The notes: generated from the sequence alone by a model not told the origin. DNA of 64,000 bases from Mesorhizobium sp. B4-1-4 (GCF_006439395.2 NZ_CP083950.1:4329001-4393000), one strand, 5' to 3'. Positions 48,608 through 57,357 are shown, numbered from the stretch's first letter. A program made the numbers and translations.

Positions 48608-49881
48608 AGTCCGGAGACGATCCTGCGCGCCGCGATGCGCCCTGCAATGATGGCGCCCTCGACATAAGCCGGGAATGACGGCGACAGTTCCGAAGCGGCG
48701 AAATGAACTCGTGGCGCGCCGCCAAGAATTGTGCGCTCGGCATCCCGCGCCGTTACGTCGACGATAAGATCACTGTAGGCGCCACCGCTCCAACGATCCT
48801 CTATCCAGTCGCGCAAGCTGAAGTCGGCAATGCCCGCCGCGTCGGGGCCGAGCGCATCTGCGAGCCTGGCCGTCACTTCCGCACGTAGCTCCGCCTCGCC
48901 CAGCGCTCGCCAGCGCAACGCCAGCGGTCCACCGACGAAAACGACGAGCGCTGCGTGCTCCGCGTCCTTGCTGACGTCGCAGGCAAACAGCCCCGGCAGA
49001 TCGCGCCACATCACCATGCCGCTCAGACCCCGCTGCCGCCAGAAAGGCTTGGCATAGCGCACCAGGATCTTGATCACCGCGCCGCTCTCCCAAGCGCCAA
49101 GCGCTCTCTGGAGAGCCGTTGGCAAAGCGGGTGCGAAGGCGAGCTTGGCGGCCGTCGCCGGCGGCAGCGCGACCAGCACTTCGCGCGCTTCGATCACGCC
49201 ATGGCCTGAAACAACGCGAACCCCTTGCGGCCCGTGCTCGATGCGCGTGACCGGTTGGCCGAGCCGCACCCGGCCCCCGAGGTCGCCAGCCAGATCCTCG
49301 GCCAGTGATTGCATGGTCTCGCGCAGGAAATACTGCAGCTCAGGCACCTCGTTGGTGATGCGCCGGTCATTGTCGATCAGGTACCAGAGCGGCACTTTGT
49401 CCGCCGCCAGGCACCACAAGCCTTCGATCATCGAGCGGAAGGCCGCCTTGGCATCGGTGGGATCGTGCTGATGCTCCAGCCAGGTGGCGACGCTCATGCC
49501 GGCTATTGAGGGGTCGTCCGGCTCGATCCCGTTCATGCGATCGCGGATCGCCATTGCGCCGTGATAGGTCCGCTTGGCGTCCCTGGCCGACATCGACGGA
49601 TGCGTGATGAACCCGCCTTCGACATAGGTCTCGACGAATGTCTTGCCGCGCGCCCTGGCCAGCGCCATCACTTCCGGCATGTCCTCGCAGAGGAACTGGC
49701 CGCCGCTGTCGATCCGTTCGCCGAGCCCGTTCTGTCGGGCCTCGACCCGCCCGCCGACGCGGTCGCGCGCTTCGAGCAGCAGGAAACCGATGCCGGCTGC
49801 CTTCAACTCAAGTGCCGCCGACAGGCCGGTGAAGCCGGCGCCGACGATAACGACGTCGGTTCTTTCCGGTTCGTGCGTCAA
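48571..49881 (-). CDS. Monoamine-oxidase-like FAD flavoprotein
   Basis: A 436-residue FAD-dependent amine oxidase. The FAD motif VVIVGAGFTGLSAALELKA and LLEARDRVGGRVEA are at the N-terminus, and the C-terminal FAD segment HFAASELSPSFPAYVEGAIIAG is present. No secretion signal. The likely start is TTG 49881, which overlaps the stop of a 36-codon frame (49878-49988); the longer frame to 50007 is not homologous. Within this cluster it could oxidise a primary or secondary amine to an aldehyde plus ammonia or methylamine. Convergent with the ATPase gene. Whether it is transcribed with the binding protein upstream (232-base gap) is unclear. Confidence 0.88.
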   Translation of the reverse strand: MTHEPERTDVVIVGAGFTGLSAALELKAAGIGFLLLEARDRVGGRVEARQNGLGERIDSGGQFLCEDMPEVMALARARGKTFVETYVEGGFITHPSMSARDAKRTYHGAMAIRDRMNGIEPDDPSIAGMSVATWLEHQHDPTDAKAAFRSMIEGLWCLAADKVPLWYLIDNDRRITNEVPELQYFLRETMQSLAEDLAGDLGGRVRLGQPVTRIEHGPQGVRVVSGHGVIEAREVLVALPPATAAKLAFAPALPTALQRALGAWESGAVIKILVRYAKPFWRQRGLSGMVMWRDLPGLFACDVSKDAEHAALVVFVGGPLALRWRALGEAELRAEVTARLADALGPDAAGIADFSLRDWIEDRWSGGAYSDLIVDVTARDAERTILGGAPRVHFAASELSPSFPAYVEGAIIAGRIAARRIVSGLQSAIATRASGS

Positions 49882-49988
49882 CAGCCGGCCTTGATCTGGC
49901 CGCCACCGCCTTCGGCAAGCGCATAGGCGGTGCCCGCGCCGGCGGTGACGACAGCGGCGAGCGCAAAGCGGTGTAGCATGGATGTCAT
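49878..49988 (-). CDS. Possible 36-residue leader or small membrane peptide
   Basis: A short frame, MTSMLHRFALAAVVTAGAGT then a Gly-rich end (AEGGGGQIKAGC). It has a hydrophobic export-like core and ends at a TGA that overlaps the start of the amine-oxidase gene. It could be a real small protein or a leader that couples translation. No clear ribosome binding site is visible. Weak evidence. Confidence 0.3.
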   Translation of the reverse strand: MTSMLHRFALAAVVTAGAGTAYALAEGGGGQIKAGC

Positions 49989-50220
49989 GGCCGAGTACTC
50001 CGCCCATCCCGAATTGAGGGGAGGTTAGGAGAATTCAAAGGCTTTGGCGAGCCCGACCGGTTCGGCTCCAGACAATGGACTTTTCTGACTTGTCTCCAAC
50101 CATCAATTGCCGAAATCAACGGTATCGGCGATCTGCACCTGCCAAACAACCACAAACCGCCATTGAAGCCATTGCGCCACGCCGTTTCAGTTCAGGAGCG
50201 ACCGGTCGTTTCCGCAGCAC

Positions 50221-51303
50221 TCAATAGCCGGCTTTGATCTTCTCGAATTCGGCGATCATCTTCAGCTTGAGATCTGACGGCAACGGCGACTGGAACAGCG
50301 TCTTGTCGACGAATTTCTGTACGTCGTCATAGCCTTTTTCCTTCAGGATGGCCTGGTCGACGCCAGTCATGCCCTTGGCGTTGGCCTGTCCGTAGCCCCA
50401 GTCCTTGACCAGCACCTTGGCGATCTCCGGATCATTGACCGCGTTCAGGTAGTCATAGGCCTTGTCGGTATTGCCCGGCGCGTCCTTGAACAGCACATAG
50501 CCGCAAACCCAGGTCGATATGCCCTCCGCCGTGTCCTTCTTCGATTTGATCGGCACGCCGGCGGCGACCGACTGCACGGTCGCGTCGTTCCAGGCCCAGG
50601 CGAGGTCGACCTCTCCGCCGGAGAGCAACTGCACGATATCTGTCGTATCGGTCCAGTAGGAGCGGACGTTCTTGTGCACCTCGCGCAGGAAATCGGACGC
50701 CTGCTTGAACTGGTCGTCCGTCATCTTGGTCCAATCCTTCAGGCCAATGGCGAGGGCTGCAAGTGCATAGGCGTCGTCGACATTGTCGCCGATCGACACC
50801 CGGCCCTTGTACTTCGGATCGGCGAACGCCTTCAGCGACTGGACGTCCTTCTCGTCGATCTTGGAGGCGTTGTAGGTGAGCTGCGTATTGCCCCAGTCCC
50901 ACGGCATGAACCACGCCTTGCCGTCGTCGGTCGTTGCGAGATTCTTCATCGCCATGATGCCGGGATTGAGGTCTTTCCAGCCCGCGATCTTTGAAGTGTC
51001 GAGCGGCTGCAGCAGGCCGGCCTCGCGCCATTTCACCACGCTCTGCGAGCAGGGATGGCCGATATCGGCCTTGAAGCCGGAACGGACCTTCTCGAACGCC
51101 TCGTCCTCATCGCCGAAGAAGGCGAAGGTTGGCGAATCGCCGTTCTTCTCGACGTATTTCGGATGGAAGTTGGGGGCTTCGTATCCGGACCAGTCGAACA
51201 CGATCAGGTCCTTGTCGGCGGCGATCGCCAGGGCTGCGGCCGAAGCTGCCAACGTCCCGGCAAGCGCCAATGTCAGCGTCAGGCGTCGAGTGAATCGCTT
51301 CAT
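50221..51303 (-). CDS. ABC solute-binding protein, PotD-like
   Basis: Periplasmic binding protein, 360 residues, with signal peptide (about 1-28, ending ALAIA). Blocks such as LIVFDWSGYEAPNFHPKYV, CSQSVVKWREAGLLQPLD, WFMPWDWGNTQLTYN and VDLAWAWNDATVQSVAAG place it in the spermidine/putrescine-binding class. It includes several aromatic residues that could cage a quaternary ammonium, though this is inference. Follows the BetI-like gene by 25 bases on the minus strand, so separated from its permeases but likely in the same regulon. Confidence 0.9.
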   Translation of the reverse strand: MKRFTRRLTLTLALAGTLAASAAALAIAADKDLIVFDWSGYEAPNFHPKYVEKNGDSPTFAFFGDEDEAFEKVRSGFKADIGHPCSQSVVKWREAGLLQPLDTSKIAGWKDLNPGIMAMKNLATTDDGKAWFMPWDWGNTQLTYNASKIDEKDVQSLKAFADPKYKGRVSIGDNVDDAYALAALAIGLKDWTKMTDDQFKQASDFLREVHKNVRSYWTDTTDIVQLLSGGEVDLAWAWNDATVQSVAAGVPIKSKKDTAEGISTWVCGYVLFKDAPGNTDKAYDYLNAVNDPEIAKVLVKDWGYGQANAKGMTGVDQAILKEKGYDDVQKFVDKTLFQSPLPSDLKLKMIAEFEKIKAGY

Positions 51304-51328
51304 TGCTGTTCCATCCTCTGTGGTTTTC

Positions 51329-52042
51329 TTATGGTTTCGTCGCCCCGGCGGCCTTCGGCGCGTAGTGTCTCGGGAAAGCCGCCGACAGGAATTCGTTCGC
51401 CGCCTGCAAGGCGGTCTCGCGGGTGGTGTCCTCGGTGCCCATCATCAAGCGCAGCCACAACCCCTCCGTCATGGCGCTGAGCGCCAGCGCCATGACCTGC
51501 GGCTCATAGGCATAGCCGCCGCTTTCCTTCAGCGCCGCGCAAAGCTCGATGAAGATGTTCTGGTAGACGGCGTCCCGCGCGCTGCTCAACGCCTGGTAGG
51601 TCGGCCGCGACTTGGCCTCGCCCCAGAAGGCGCACCAGGCGGCAAGCTTGCGCTTGTTGCAGATCGAGCGGTCGAAATCGGCGGCGACCAGGGCCTGAAG
51701 CTGGCGGGCCGGGTCACCCCCCGCCTTCTGCAGCGCGTTGCGCCAATGGGCCGAATATTCGTCATACATGTGCTGCAGCGTCGCTACGAGCAGCTTTTCC
51801 TTGCTCTCGAAGTGGAAATTGACGATGCCCCGCGACAGGCCTGCGCCGTCGGCGACATCGGCCATCGTCGTCTCCGAATAGCCGCGCTTGGCGAGTGAAT
51901 CGATCGTTGCCTCGATGAGCTGAAGTTGCCTGACCTCCTTCGAGGCCTTGCGTCCGCGCTTCTCGGATTCAGCCTTTTGTGCCGGTTCAAGGAGGGCGTC
52001 CCTGGCGTCTGCCGTCTTCATGCGTGTGATGGTCTCCAGCAT
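51329..52042 (-). CDS. BetI-like TetR-family repressor
   Basis: A 237-residue regulator with helix-turn-helix LIEATIDSLAKRGYSETTMA and VADGAGLSRGIVNFHFESKE, and a helical ligand domain with CNKRKLAAWCAFWGEAKSRP typical of the BetI (choline-responsive) branch. A ~35-residue charged N-terminal extension precedes the DNA-binding domain. ATG 52042 is six bases after the preceding stop; ATG 52021 is the alternative. It sits in an operon between the degenerate methyltransferase and the binding protein, downstream of a BetI-like box, so autoregulation is likely. It is the obvious candidate to bind all three TTGAA-N6-TTCAA boxes. Confidence 0.88.
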   Translation of the reverse strand: MLETITRMKTADARDALLEPAQKAESEKRGRKASKEVRQLQLIEATIDSLAKRGYSETTMADVADGAGLSRGIVNFHFESKEKLLVATLQHMYDEYSAHWRNALQKAGGDPARQLQALVAADFDRSICNKRKLAAWCAFWGEAKSRPTYQALSSARDAVYQNIFIELCAALKESGGYAYEPQVMALALSAMTEGLWLRLMMGTEDTTRETALQAANEFLSAAFPRHYAPKAAGATKP

Positions 52043-52048
52043 CGCCGG

Positions 52049-52516
52049 CTATCCAATCGCATCCGGCTTCCACCCGCGAAGATGAGTGGGACGGTGCTCG
52101 CCACTGTCAAGCACCTTCTGCATGGCCTCCCAGGTTCGGATGTTCTTGTCGACATAGGCGGCGCCGACCACGGCGGCGACCGGCGCATAGAGCGGCCCTT
52201 TCAGCCTTTGCAACTGGCCGCGCGCGACCTCGCGATACCACGGGTTGCGGTCCCTGACGATGCCATCGGCAAAACCCGCTTGGCGCATTGCCTGCGCATA
52301 GCGCGATGGCGATGCCATGGCGAAAGACAATATCCCTTCGACCTGCCGGTCGACCTCGTCCGGCCCGCCTGGCGACAGGTAACCATCGCCCCACAACGCC
52401 TCGAGGAAGCGGATCGCGGTGTCGTCGTACTCCGGTTCGGCATCAGCCGCTTCGATCATCAGCCTTCGATCCAATCGATGAATGCTCATTTCGATCGCCA
52501 GCAAAGCGTAGCGCAT
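52049..52516 (-). pseudogene. Methyltransferase-like gene with internal deletion of the SAM-binding core
   Basis: 155 residues. The N-terminal part (FLEALWGDGYLSPGGPDEV) resembles the start of a class I SAM-dependent methyltransferase, where the glycine-rich SAM motif normally follows. Here the sequence jumps directly to VEGILSFAMASPSRYAQAMR and a C-terminal part (RDRNPWYREVARGQLQRLKG, YVDKNIRTWEAMQKVLDSGEHRPTHLRG) that looks like the family's C-terminus. About 120 to 140 residues including the GxGxG motif appear missing with the frame kept. It is probably inactive, or kept for a binding or regulatory role. First gene of the minus-strand operon with BetI. Confidence 0.6.
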
Positions 52517-52541
52517 ACGGGCGAAAAAGCAACATCATTTG

Positions 52542-52557
52542 TTGAACATTCATTCAG
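52542..52557. promoter_or_regulatory. BetI-like operator, copy 3 (repressor operon/flavoprotein operon)
   Basis: TTGAACATTCATTCAG: TTGAA-N6-TTCA(G), one mismatch to the other two copies. It lies in the divergent promoter between the minus-strand methyltransferase-BetI-binding-protein operon and the plus-strand flavoprotein-GcvT operon. Confidence 0.68.
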
Positions 52558-52656
52558 AATGGCTGGACAAATTGGCTGATGCCATGCCAAATTCAGCGCA
52601 TTCGGGAACAGATCACGCAAAATGAAGAGCGGGTCGCATACGAAAATTGGGCCACA

Positions 52657-54276
52657 ATGAAAGCTTGGGATGCGATCGTCATCGGCGGCGGACACAACGG
52701 CCTGGTCAATGCCTGCTACCTGCAACGGGCCGGGCTCGACGTGCTGGTGGTGGAGAAGAATGACTGGGTCGGCGGTGCGGCCACCAGCCGCGAACTGACG
52801 CCGGGCTTCCTCTACTCCAACTGCTCCTATGTTTGTTCGCTGTTCCGCCCGGAAATCATGCGTGATCTGGAGCTGCCGCGCTTCGGCCTGCAGGTCATCG
52901 CCTATGAGGGCGGCGTGGTGTTCACCCGCGATGGCGACTACCTTGCCAACTACCGCGATCATGATGCGCACCGCCGCGAATTCGCCCGCTTCTCCAGGCG
53001 CGATGCCGAGGCCTATGACCGCTACGCCCGCGACGTGACGCGGCAGTGCCGTTTCATCCAGCCGCTGCTGATGCGCACCGCGCCCGACCCGACCAGCCTC
53101 AAGCCGCGCGACCTTGGCGAACTGCTCTATCTCGGCAAGAAATTCGCCGGCCTGTCCGCCGAGGAAATGGCGCTGACCTTGCGCTTCTGGACGATGTCGA
53201 TCTCGGAATTCCTCGACGAGTATTTCGAGACCGACGTCATCAAGGCGAACTTCGCGCTGTCGGGCATCATCGGCACAGCACTGGGGCCGATGTCGCCCGG
53301 CACGGCCTATGTGTTGCTGCACCACTATATGGGCGAGGTCGACGGGTCGGTCGGCGCCTGGGGCTATGCGCGCGGCGGCATGGGTGCGGTGACCAGGGCG
53401 CTGGCCGCGTCGTTCAAGGCTTCGGGCGGAACCATCCGCACGGGCGCCGAGGTCGACCATGTGCTGGTGAACCGGGGCAAGGCCAAGGGCGTGGTGCTGG
53501 CCGGCGGCGAGGAGATCTACGGCAAGCTGGTTGTCTCCAACGCCGACGTGAAACGCACCTTCCTGAAGCTGGTCGAGGAGAAGGAACTGCCCGACACCTT
53601 CCTGCGTCGGGTGAAGAACTTCAAGATTCGAGGCTCCTCCGGCAAGCTCAACATCGCGCTCGATTCGCTGCCCGAATTCCCCGCTTTGCCGAAGGACTCC
53701 CCCGTCTATCGCGGCGACATGCATTTCACCGATTCGATGGAGCGCATGGAGCGAGCCTATGACGACTGGAAGGCGGGGCGCTGGTCGGCCGATCCATTCC
53801 TCGACATGATGATCCCGACAACGCTCGACCCGACCATGGCGCCGCCGGGAAAACATTTCATGAGCTGCTTCGTGCAATACGCGCCGCCGAAGATCGCCGG
53901 CCGTGAGTGGACCGATGCCGATCGCGACGGCTTCGCAGAAAGCGTGATTGCACAGATCGCTGATTATTCACCGGGCTTCCGCGACCGCATCGTCCACATG
54001 GAGGTGCGCACGCCACGCGAGATCGAGGCTGAGGTCGGCCTCACCGAAGGCAACATCTTCCAGGGCGAGTTGACCTTCGACCAGCTGCTGTTCAACCGCC
54101 CGGTGCCGGGCTATGCGCAATATCGCTCGCCGGTGGGTGGGCTCTATATGTGCGGCTCCTCGAGCCATCCGGGCGGCGGCGTGACGGGCGCGCCCGGCCG
54201 TAATGCCGCGGCTGAAATCCTGCGCGATCTCGCCAAATCCACCTCACATATGAGCCCGGCCCATGACGTCATCTGA
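52657..54276 (+). CDS. Phytoene-desaturase-like FAD oxidoreductase 1
   Basis: A 539-residue CrtI/COG1233-type flavoprotein. The FAD motif IVIGGGHNGLVNACYLQRAG is at the N-terminus, followed by VGGAATSRELTPGFLYS; the C-terminal FAD-binding segment is LYMCGSSSHPGGGVTGAPGRNAA. Carotenoid genes are absent, so another amine or alcohol substrate is likely. ATG 52657 is taken as the first residue of homology; an open frame extends to 52579. It overlaps the next gene by 14 bases. It differs clearly from its neighbour, so the pair is not a recent duplication but may form a heteromeric dehydrogenase. Confidence 0.85.
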   Translation: MKAWDAIVIGGGHNGLVNACYLQRAGLDVLVVEKNDWVGGAATSRELTPGFLYSNCSYVCSLFRPEIMRDLELPRFGLQVIAYEGGVVFTRDGDYLANYRDHDAHRREFARFSRRDAEAYDRYARDVTRQCRFIQPLLMRTAPDPTSLKPRDLGELLYLGKKFAGLSAEEMALTLRFWTMSISEFLDEYFETDVIKANFALSGIIGTALGPMSPGTAYVLLHHYMGEVDGSVGAWGYARGGMGAVTRALAASFKASGGTIRTGAEVDHVLVNRGKAKGVVLAGGEEIYGKLVVSNADVKRTFLKLVEEKELPDTFLRRVKNFKIRGSSGKLNIALDSLPEFPALPKDSPVYRGDMHFTDSMERMERAYDDWKAGRWSADPFLDMMIPTTLDPTMAPPGKHFMSCFVQYAPPKIAGREWTDADRDGFAESVIAQIADYSPGFRDRIVHMEVRTPREIEAEVGLTEGNIFQGELTFDQLLFNRPVPGYAQYRSPVGGLYMCGSSSHPGGGVTGAPGRNAAAEILRDLAKSTSHMSPAHDVI

Positions 54277-55828
54277 TGCAATCGTCATTGGCGGCGGCCA
54301 TAATGGCCTCGTCGCCGCGGCCACGCTGGCCAAAGCCGGCCGCAAGGTGCTGGTGCTGGAGGCCGCGGCCGAAGCCGGCGGCGCCGCGCGCACGGAGGAA
54401 TTCGCCCCAGGCTTCCGCGCCTCCTCGATCGCCCATCTGCTGAACCGTCTGCATCCCGATGTGGTGAAGACGCTGGAACTGGAGAAGCATGGGCTGCAAT
54501 TCGCCCACGCTGACGTCCTGCCCTCGGTTGCCCTGTCGAAACACGGCCCGCCGCTTGTCCTGCATGGCGCCTATGGGGAAGTGCTGGCCGGCGCCAGCTC
54601 GACGGAACAGTCCGCCTGGAAGGAACTGCGCGCGCAGCTGCTTCGCTATGCCGGCATCCTGAAGCCATTCCTCTCCCGACGCACGCCGGGCCTTGCCGGC
54701 ATGTCGCTGCTCGAGACCGCTTCCCTCGGTCAAACAGCGCTGGCCCTGAAAAAGCTCGGCAAGGAGGACATGCGCGATTTCCTGCGCGTTCTGCTGATGA
54801 ACGTCGCCGACCTGCTTGACGAGCAGCTTGCCGACGTCAGGCTGAAGGGGCTGCTTGCCTTCGACGCCACGCTCGGCAGCCACCTAGGCCCGCGCTCGCC
54901 GACTTCGCTGCTCGGCCTCTACTATCGCTTGGCTGGAGAAGTCGGCGGTGCTGCCGGTGCGCAATTGCTGCCGGAGGGCGGCATGGGCGCCGTCGTCGCC
55001 GCCATCCGCGCGTCGGCGGAAAAGGCCGGCGTCACCATCCGCACATCGTCGCCGGTGGCAAGGATCGTCGTCGAGAAAAGCCGCGCCGTCGGCGTCGCGC
55101 TCGACACTGGCGAGGAGCTGCGCGCCAGGACGATCGTCTCGGCCATCAATCCGGCGACCACCTTCCTAGCCATCGTCGGGCCGCGCGAGCTCGACACCGG
55201 CTTTGTCCGCAAGGTGAAAAACATCCGCATGAATGGCGATGCCGCCAAGCTTCATCTGGCACTTGACCGGCCGCCGCGGTTCACGGGTGCCGATGCCGCA
55301 GCCCATAAGGGCAGACTTGTCATCGCGCCCTCGCCCGATCACGTCGAGCGCGCCTTCAATCCATCGAAATATGGCGAGTTCTCGCCCGAACCGGTGATGG
55401 AGATCACGCTGCCCAGCCTTGCCGATCCGTCGCTGGCACCAGATGGCGCCTGCGTGCTCTCGGCCGTGGTGCAATACGCACCTTATGCGCTGAAGGAAGG
55501 CTGGGATGCCGGCAAACCGAAATTCCTCGAGGCGATCATGGCGCAGCTCGAAGCCTACGCGCCTGGCATCGGCAAGAGCGTTGTCCATGCCGAGCTTCTG
55601 ACGCCGGCCGATATCGAGACACGCTACCGCATGCCGGGCGGCCATTGGCACCATGGCGAGCTACAGGCCGACCAGATGCTGGTCTCGCGCCCCGTCTCCG
55701 GCTGGTCCGGCTACGACACGCCGCTCGAAGGTCTGTTTCTCGCCGGCGCCGGCTCACATCCCGGCGGCGGCGTCTCGGGTGCACCGGGCTTGAACGCCGC
55801 ACGGCGTATCATTGCGATGAAGGGGTAG
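54263..55828 (+). CDS. Phytoene-desaturase-like FAD oxidoreductase 2
   Basis: A 521-residue protein of the same superfamily as the gene before it: IVIGGGHNGLVAAATLAKAG at the N-terminus, GGAARTEEFAPGFRASS next, and LFLAGAGSHPGGGVSGAPGLNAA at the C-terminus. Start ATG 54263 overlaps the upstream gene. With the GcvT-like gene it suggests oxidation of an N-methyl group with transfer to tetrahydrofolate, as in dimethylglycine/sarcosine dehydrogenases, where FAD and GcvT-like domains are fused; here they are separate. The assignment of role is inference. Confidence 0.85.
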   Translation: MTSSDAIVIGGGHNGLVAAATLAKAGRKVLVLEAAAEAGGAARTEEFAPGFRASSIAHLLNRLHPDVVKTLELEKHGLQFAHADVLPSVALSKHGPPLVLHGAYGEVLAGASSTEQSAWKELRAQLLRYAGILKPFLSRRTPGLAGMSLLETASLGQTALALKKLGKEDMRDFLRVLLMNVADLLDEQLADVRLKGLLAFDATLGSHLGPRSPTSLLGLYYRLAGEVGGAAGAQLLPEGGMGAVVAAIRASAEKAGVTIRTSSPVARIVVEKSRAVGVALDTGEELRARTIVSAINPATTFLAIVGPRELDTGFVRKVKNIRMNGDAAKLHLALDRPPRFTGADAAAHKGRLVIAPSPDHVERAFNPSKYGEFSPEPVMEITLPSLADPSLAPDGACVLSAVVQYAPYALKEGWDAGKPKFLEAIMAQLEAYAPGIGKSVVHAELLTPADIETRYRMPGGHWHHGELQADQMLVSRPVSGWSGYDTPLEGLFLAGAGSHPGGGVSGAPGLNAARRIIAMKG

Positions 55829-55831
55829 GCC

Positions 55832-57091
55832 ATGGCTCAGGCAACCAGGAAGAAGCCCGTTGCAAGACCGGCCGATGCGGCTGTTTCCACCCGCATCGCC
55901 GCCCAGGGGCATTTCCGCACGCTGCGCCTCGGCACACCATTCCAGCCGCGCCTCGACGCGTTGGCCAAAACCCAGGATTGGTACAATTGGGCCGGCTACC
56001 GCGCGCCGCATTCGCTGTGGGACGAGGAACTCGAATACTTCGCCATCCGCAGCCAGGCAGCGCTGTTCGACATCTCGCCGATGACCAAATACCGGATCGA
56101 GGGACCGGATGCCGAAGCCTTTCTTAACCGCGTCACCTTGCGCGATGTCAGCAAGCTGAAGCCCGGTCGCGTCCACTACACCGCCTGGTGCGACGATGAG
56201 GGGTTTGTGCTGGACGACGGCACCCTGTTCCGCCTCTCGCCGACATGCTTTCGCCTGTGTTCGCAGGAGCGGCATCTGCCGTGGCTGCTCGATAGCGCCA
56301 TTGGTTTCGACGTCCTCGTCGAGGAAGAAACCGAGGCCGTCGCCGGGCTCGCGCTGCAAGGGCCGACCTCCTTCGCCGTATTGCGCGACGCCGGTTTCGC
56401 CGGTGTCGAGGGATTGAAGATCTTCGACCTCGCCGAGTTTGCTCATGATGGCGGCACCGTCACCATATCGCGCACCGGTTTCACCGGCGATCTCGGCTAC
56501 GAACTCTTCGTCCCAGCCGAAAAGGCGTTGAGCCTCTGGGACCGGCTGATGGCCGCTGGCGAACTGCGCGGCATCAGGGCCATCGGCTACACCGCGCTCA
56601 ACCGCGCGCGGCTCGAGGCCGGGCTGATCGTCGCCAATGCCGACTTCACCACCGCCGAGCATGCCATCCGCGCCGACCGTCCGCGCATGCCCAACGAGAT
56701 CGGGCTCGGCTTCATGATCGATCCGGAAAAAGGCCACTTCAACGGCTGCCGCGCCATCCTCGAAGCGCGCGCCAAACGGAAGTTCCGCCATGTGCTGGTC
56801 GGACTGGAGATCGAAGGCAACATCCCAGCCGAACACGCTATCGTCTACCACAAGAAAAGCCAGGAAGTTGGCCTCGTCAGCGCCGCCATGTGGTCGCCGA
56901 TCGCCAAGCGAAACATCGCTATCGCCTCGCTGGCGCGGCCATACGGTGATACTGTCGTGGAAGACCTCTGGGTCGAGATCTACGCCATGCGCGAGCTGCA
57001 GTATCAGAAGCTTATGAAGCGGGCCAAGGTGGTGGCGCGGCCTTTCATCAAGCTCGACCGCCGCACCGCCAATCCGCCGGCGGATTTCTGA
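55832..57091 (+). CDS. GcvT-family aminomethyltransferase-like protein
   Basis: A 419-residue folate-binding protein related to glycine-cleavage T-protein, dimethylglycine dehydrogenase C-termini and DMSP demethylase. Typical blocks: AALFDISPMTKYRIEGPDA, VHYTAWCDDEGFVLDDGTLFRL, GFTGDLGYELFVPAE and LEAGLIVANADF. A ~35-residue polar N-terminus precedes the fold. It starts 3 bases after the second flavoprotein and 2 bases before the next gene, in a four-gene operon. Probable role: accept a one-carbon unit from an N-methyl group on tetrahydrofolate. The exact donor is unknown. Confidence 0.88.
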   Translation: MAQATRKKPVARPADAAVSTRIAAQGHFRTLRLGTPFQPRLDALAKTQDWYNWAGYRAPHSLWDEELEYFAIRSQAALFDISPMTKYRIEGPDAEAFLNRVTLRDVSKLKPGRVHYTAWCDDEGFVLDDGTLFRLSPTCFRLCSQERHLPWLLDSAIGFDVLVEEETEAVAGLALQGPTSFAVLRDAGFAGVEGLKIFDLAEFAHDGGTVTISRTGFTGDLGYELFVPAEKALSLWDRLMAAGELRGIRAIGYTALNRARLEAGLIVANADFTTAEHAIRADRPRMPNEIGLGFMIDPEKGHFNGCRAILEARAKRKFRHVLVGLEIEGNIPAEHAIVYHKKSQEVGLVSAAMWSPIAKRNIAIASLARPYGDTVVEDLWVEIYAMRELQYQKLMKRAKVVARPFIKLDRRTANPPADF

Positions 57092-57093
57092 CC

Positions 57094-57351
57094 ATGGACG
57101 AAGCCGACAAGCTGGACGATGGTGCGGAAGCCGCCGAACAGTGGCAACTGGTCAACACGCCACTCGGCGCGAAATGGTCCGGACGCACGCGCTACGCCGC
57201 CGCCATGTTCTTCTACAAGCGTGATGAGATGAGCGCCGAGACGCTCGAAGTCTACCGCATCTGCGCAAGACTGGATTCGGAGAACCCGCTGCCGATCATC
57301 AGGGATCGCGGTGTCGGCAGGGATTGGCTGAAGCGCATGGGCTTCGAATAG
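57094..57351 (+). CDS. Small protein of unknown function
   Basis: An 85-residue acidic protein beginning MDEADKLDDGAEAAEQWQLV, then NTPLGAKWSGRTRYAAAMFF and a C-terminal RVDRD-poor segment with Trp. No cysteine-rich or metal motif. It starts 2 bases after the GcvT-like gene, so it is the last member of the operon. It may be a subunit or assembly factor of the flavoprotein/folate enzyme. Family not recognised. Its stop is 7 bases from the convergent dipeptidase gene. Confidence 0.7.
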   Translation: MDEADKLDDGAEAAEQWQLVNTPLGAKWSGRTRYAAAMFFYKRDEMSAETLEVYRICARLDSENPLPIIRDRGVGRDWLKRMGFE

Positions 57352-57357
57352 GGTGCT

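Noticed and set aside
52486..53877. 463-codon minus-strand frame
   Set aside because: Antisense of the first CrtI-like flavoprotein and overlaps the BetI-like operator; no domain recognised.
52657..55828. Carotenoid biosynthesis (phytoene desaturase) locus
   Set aside because: Both flavoproteins are CrtI-like, but no phytoene synthase or other carotenoid gene is present and context is amine catabolism.
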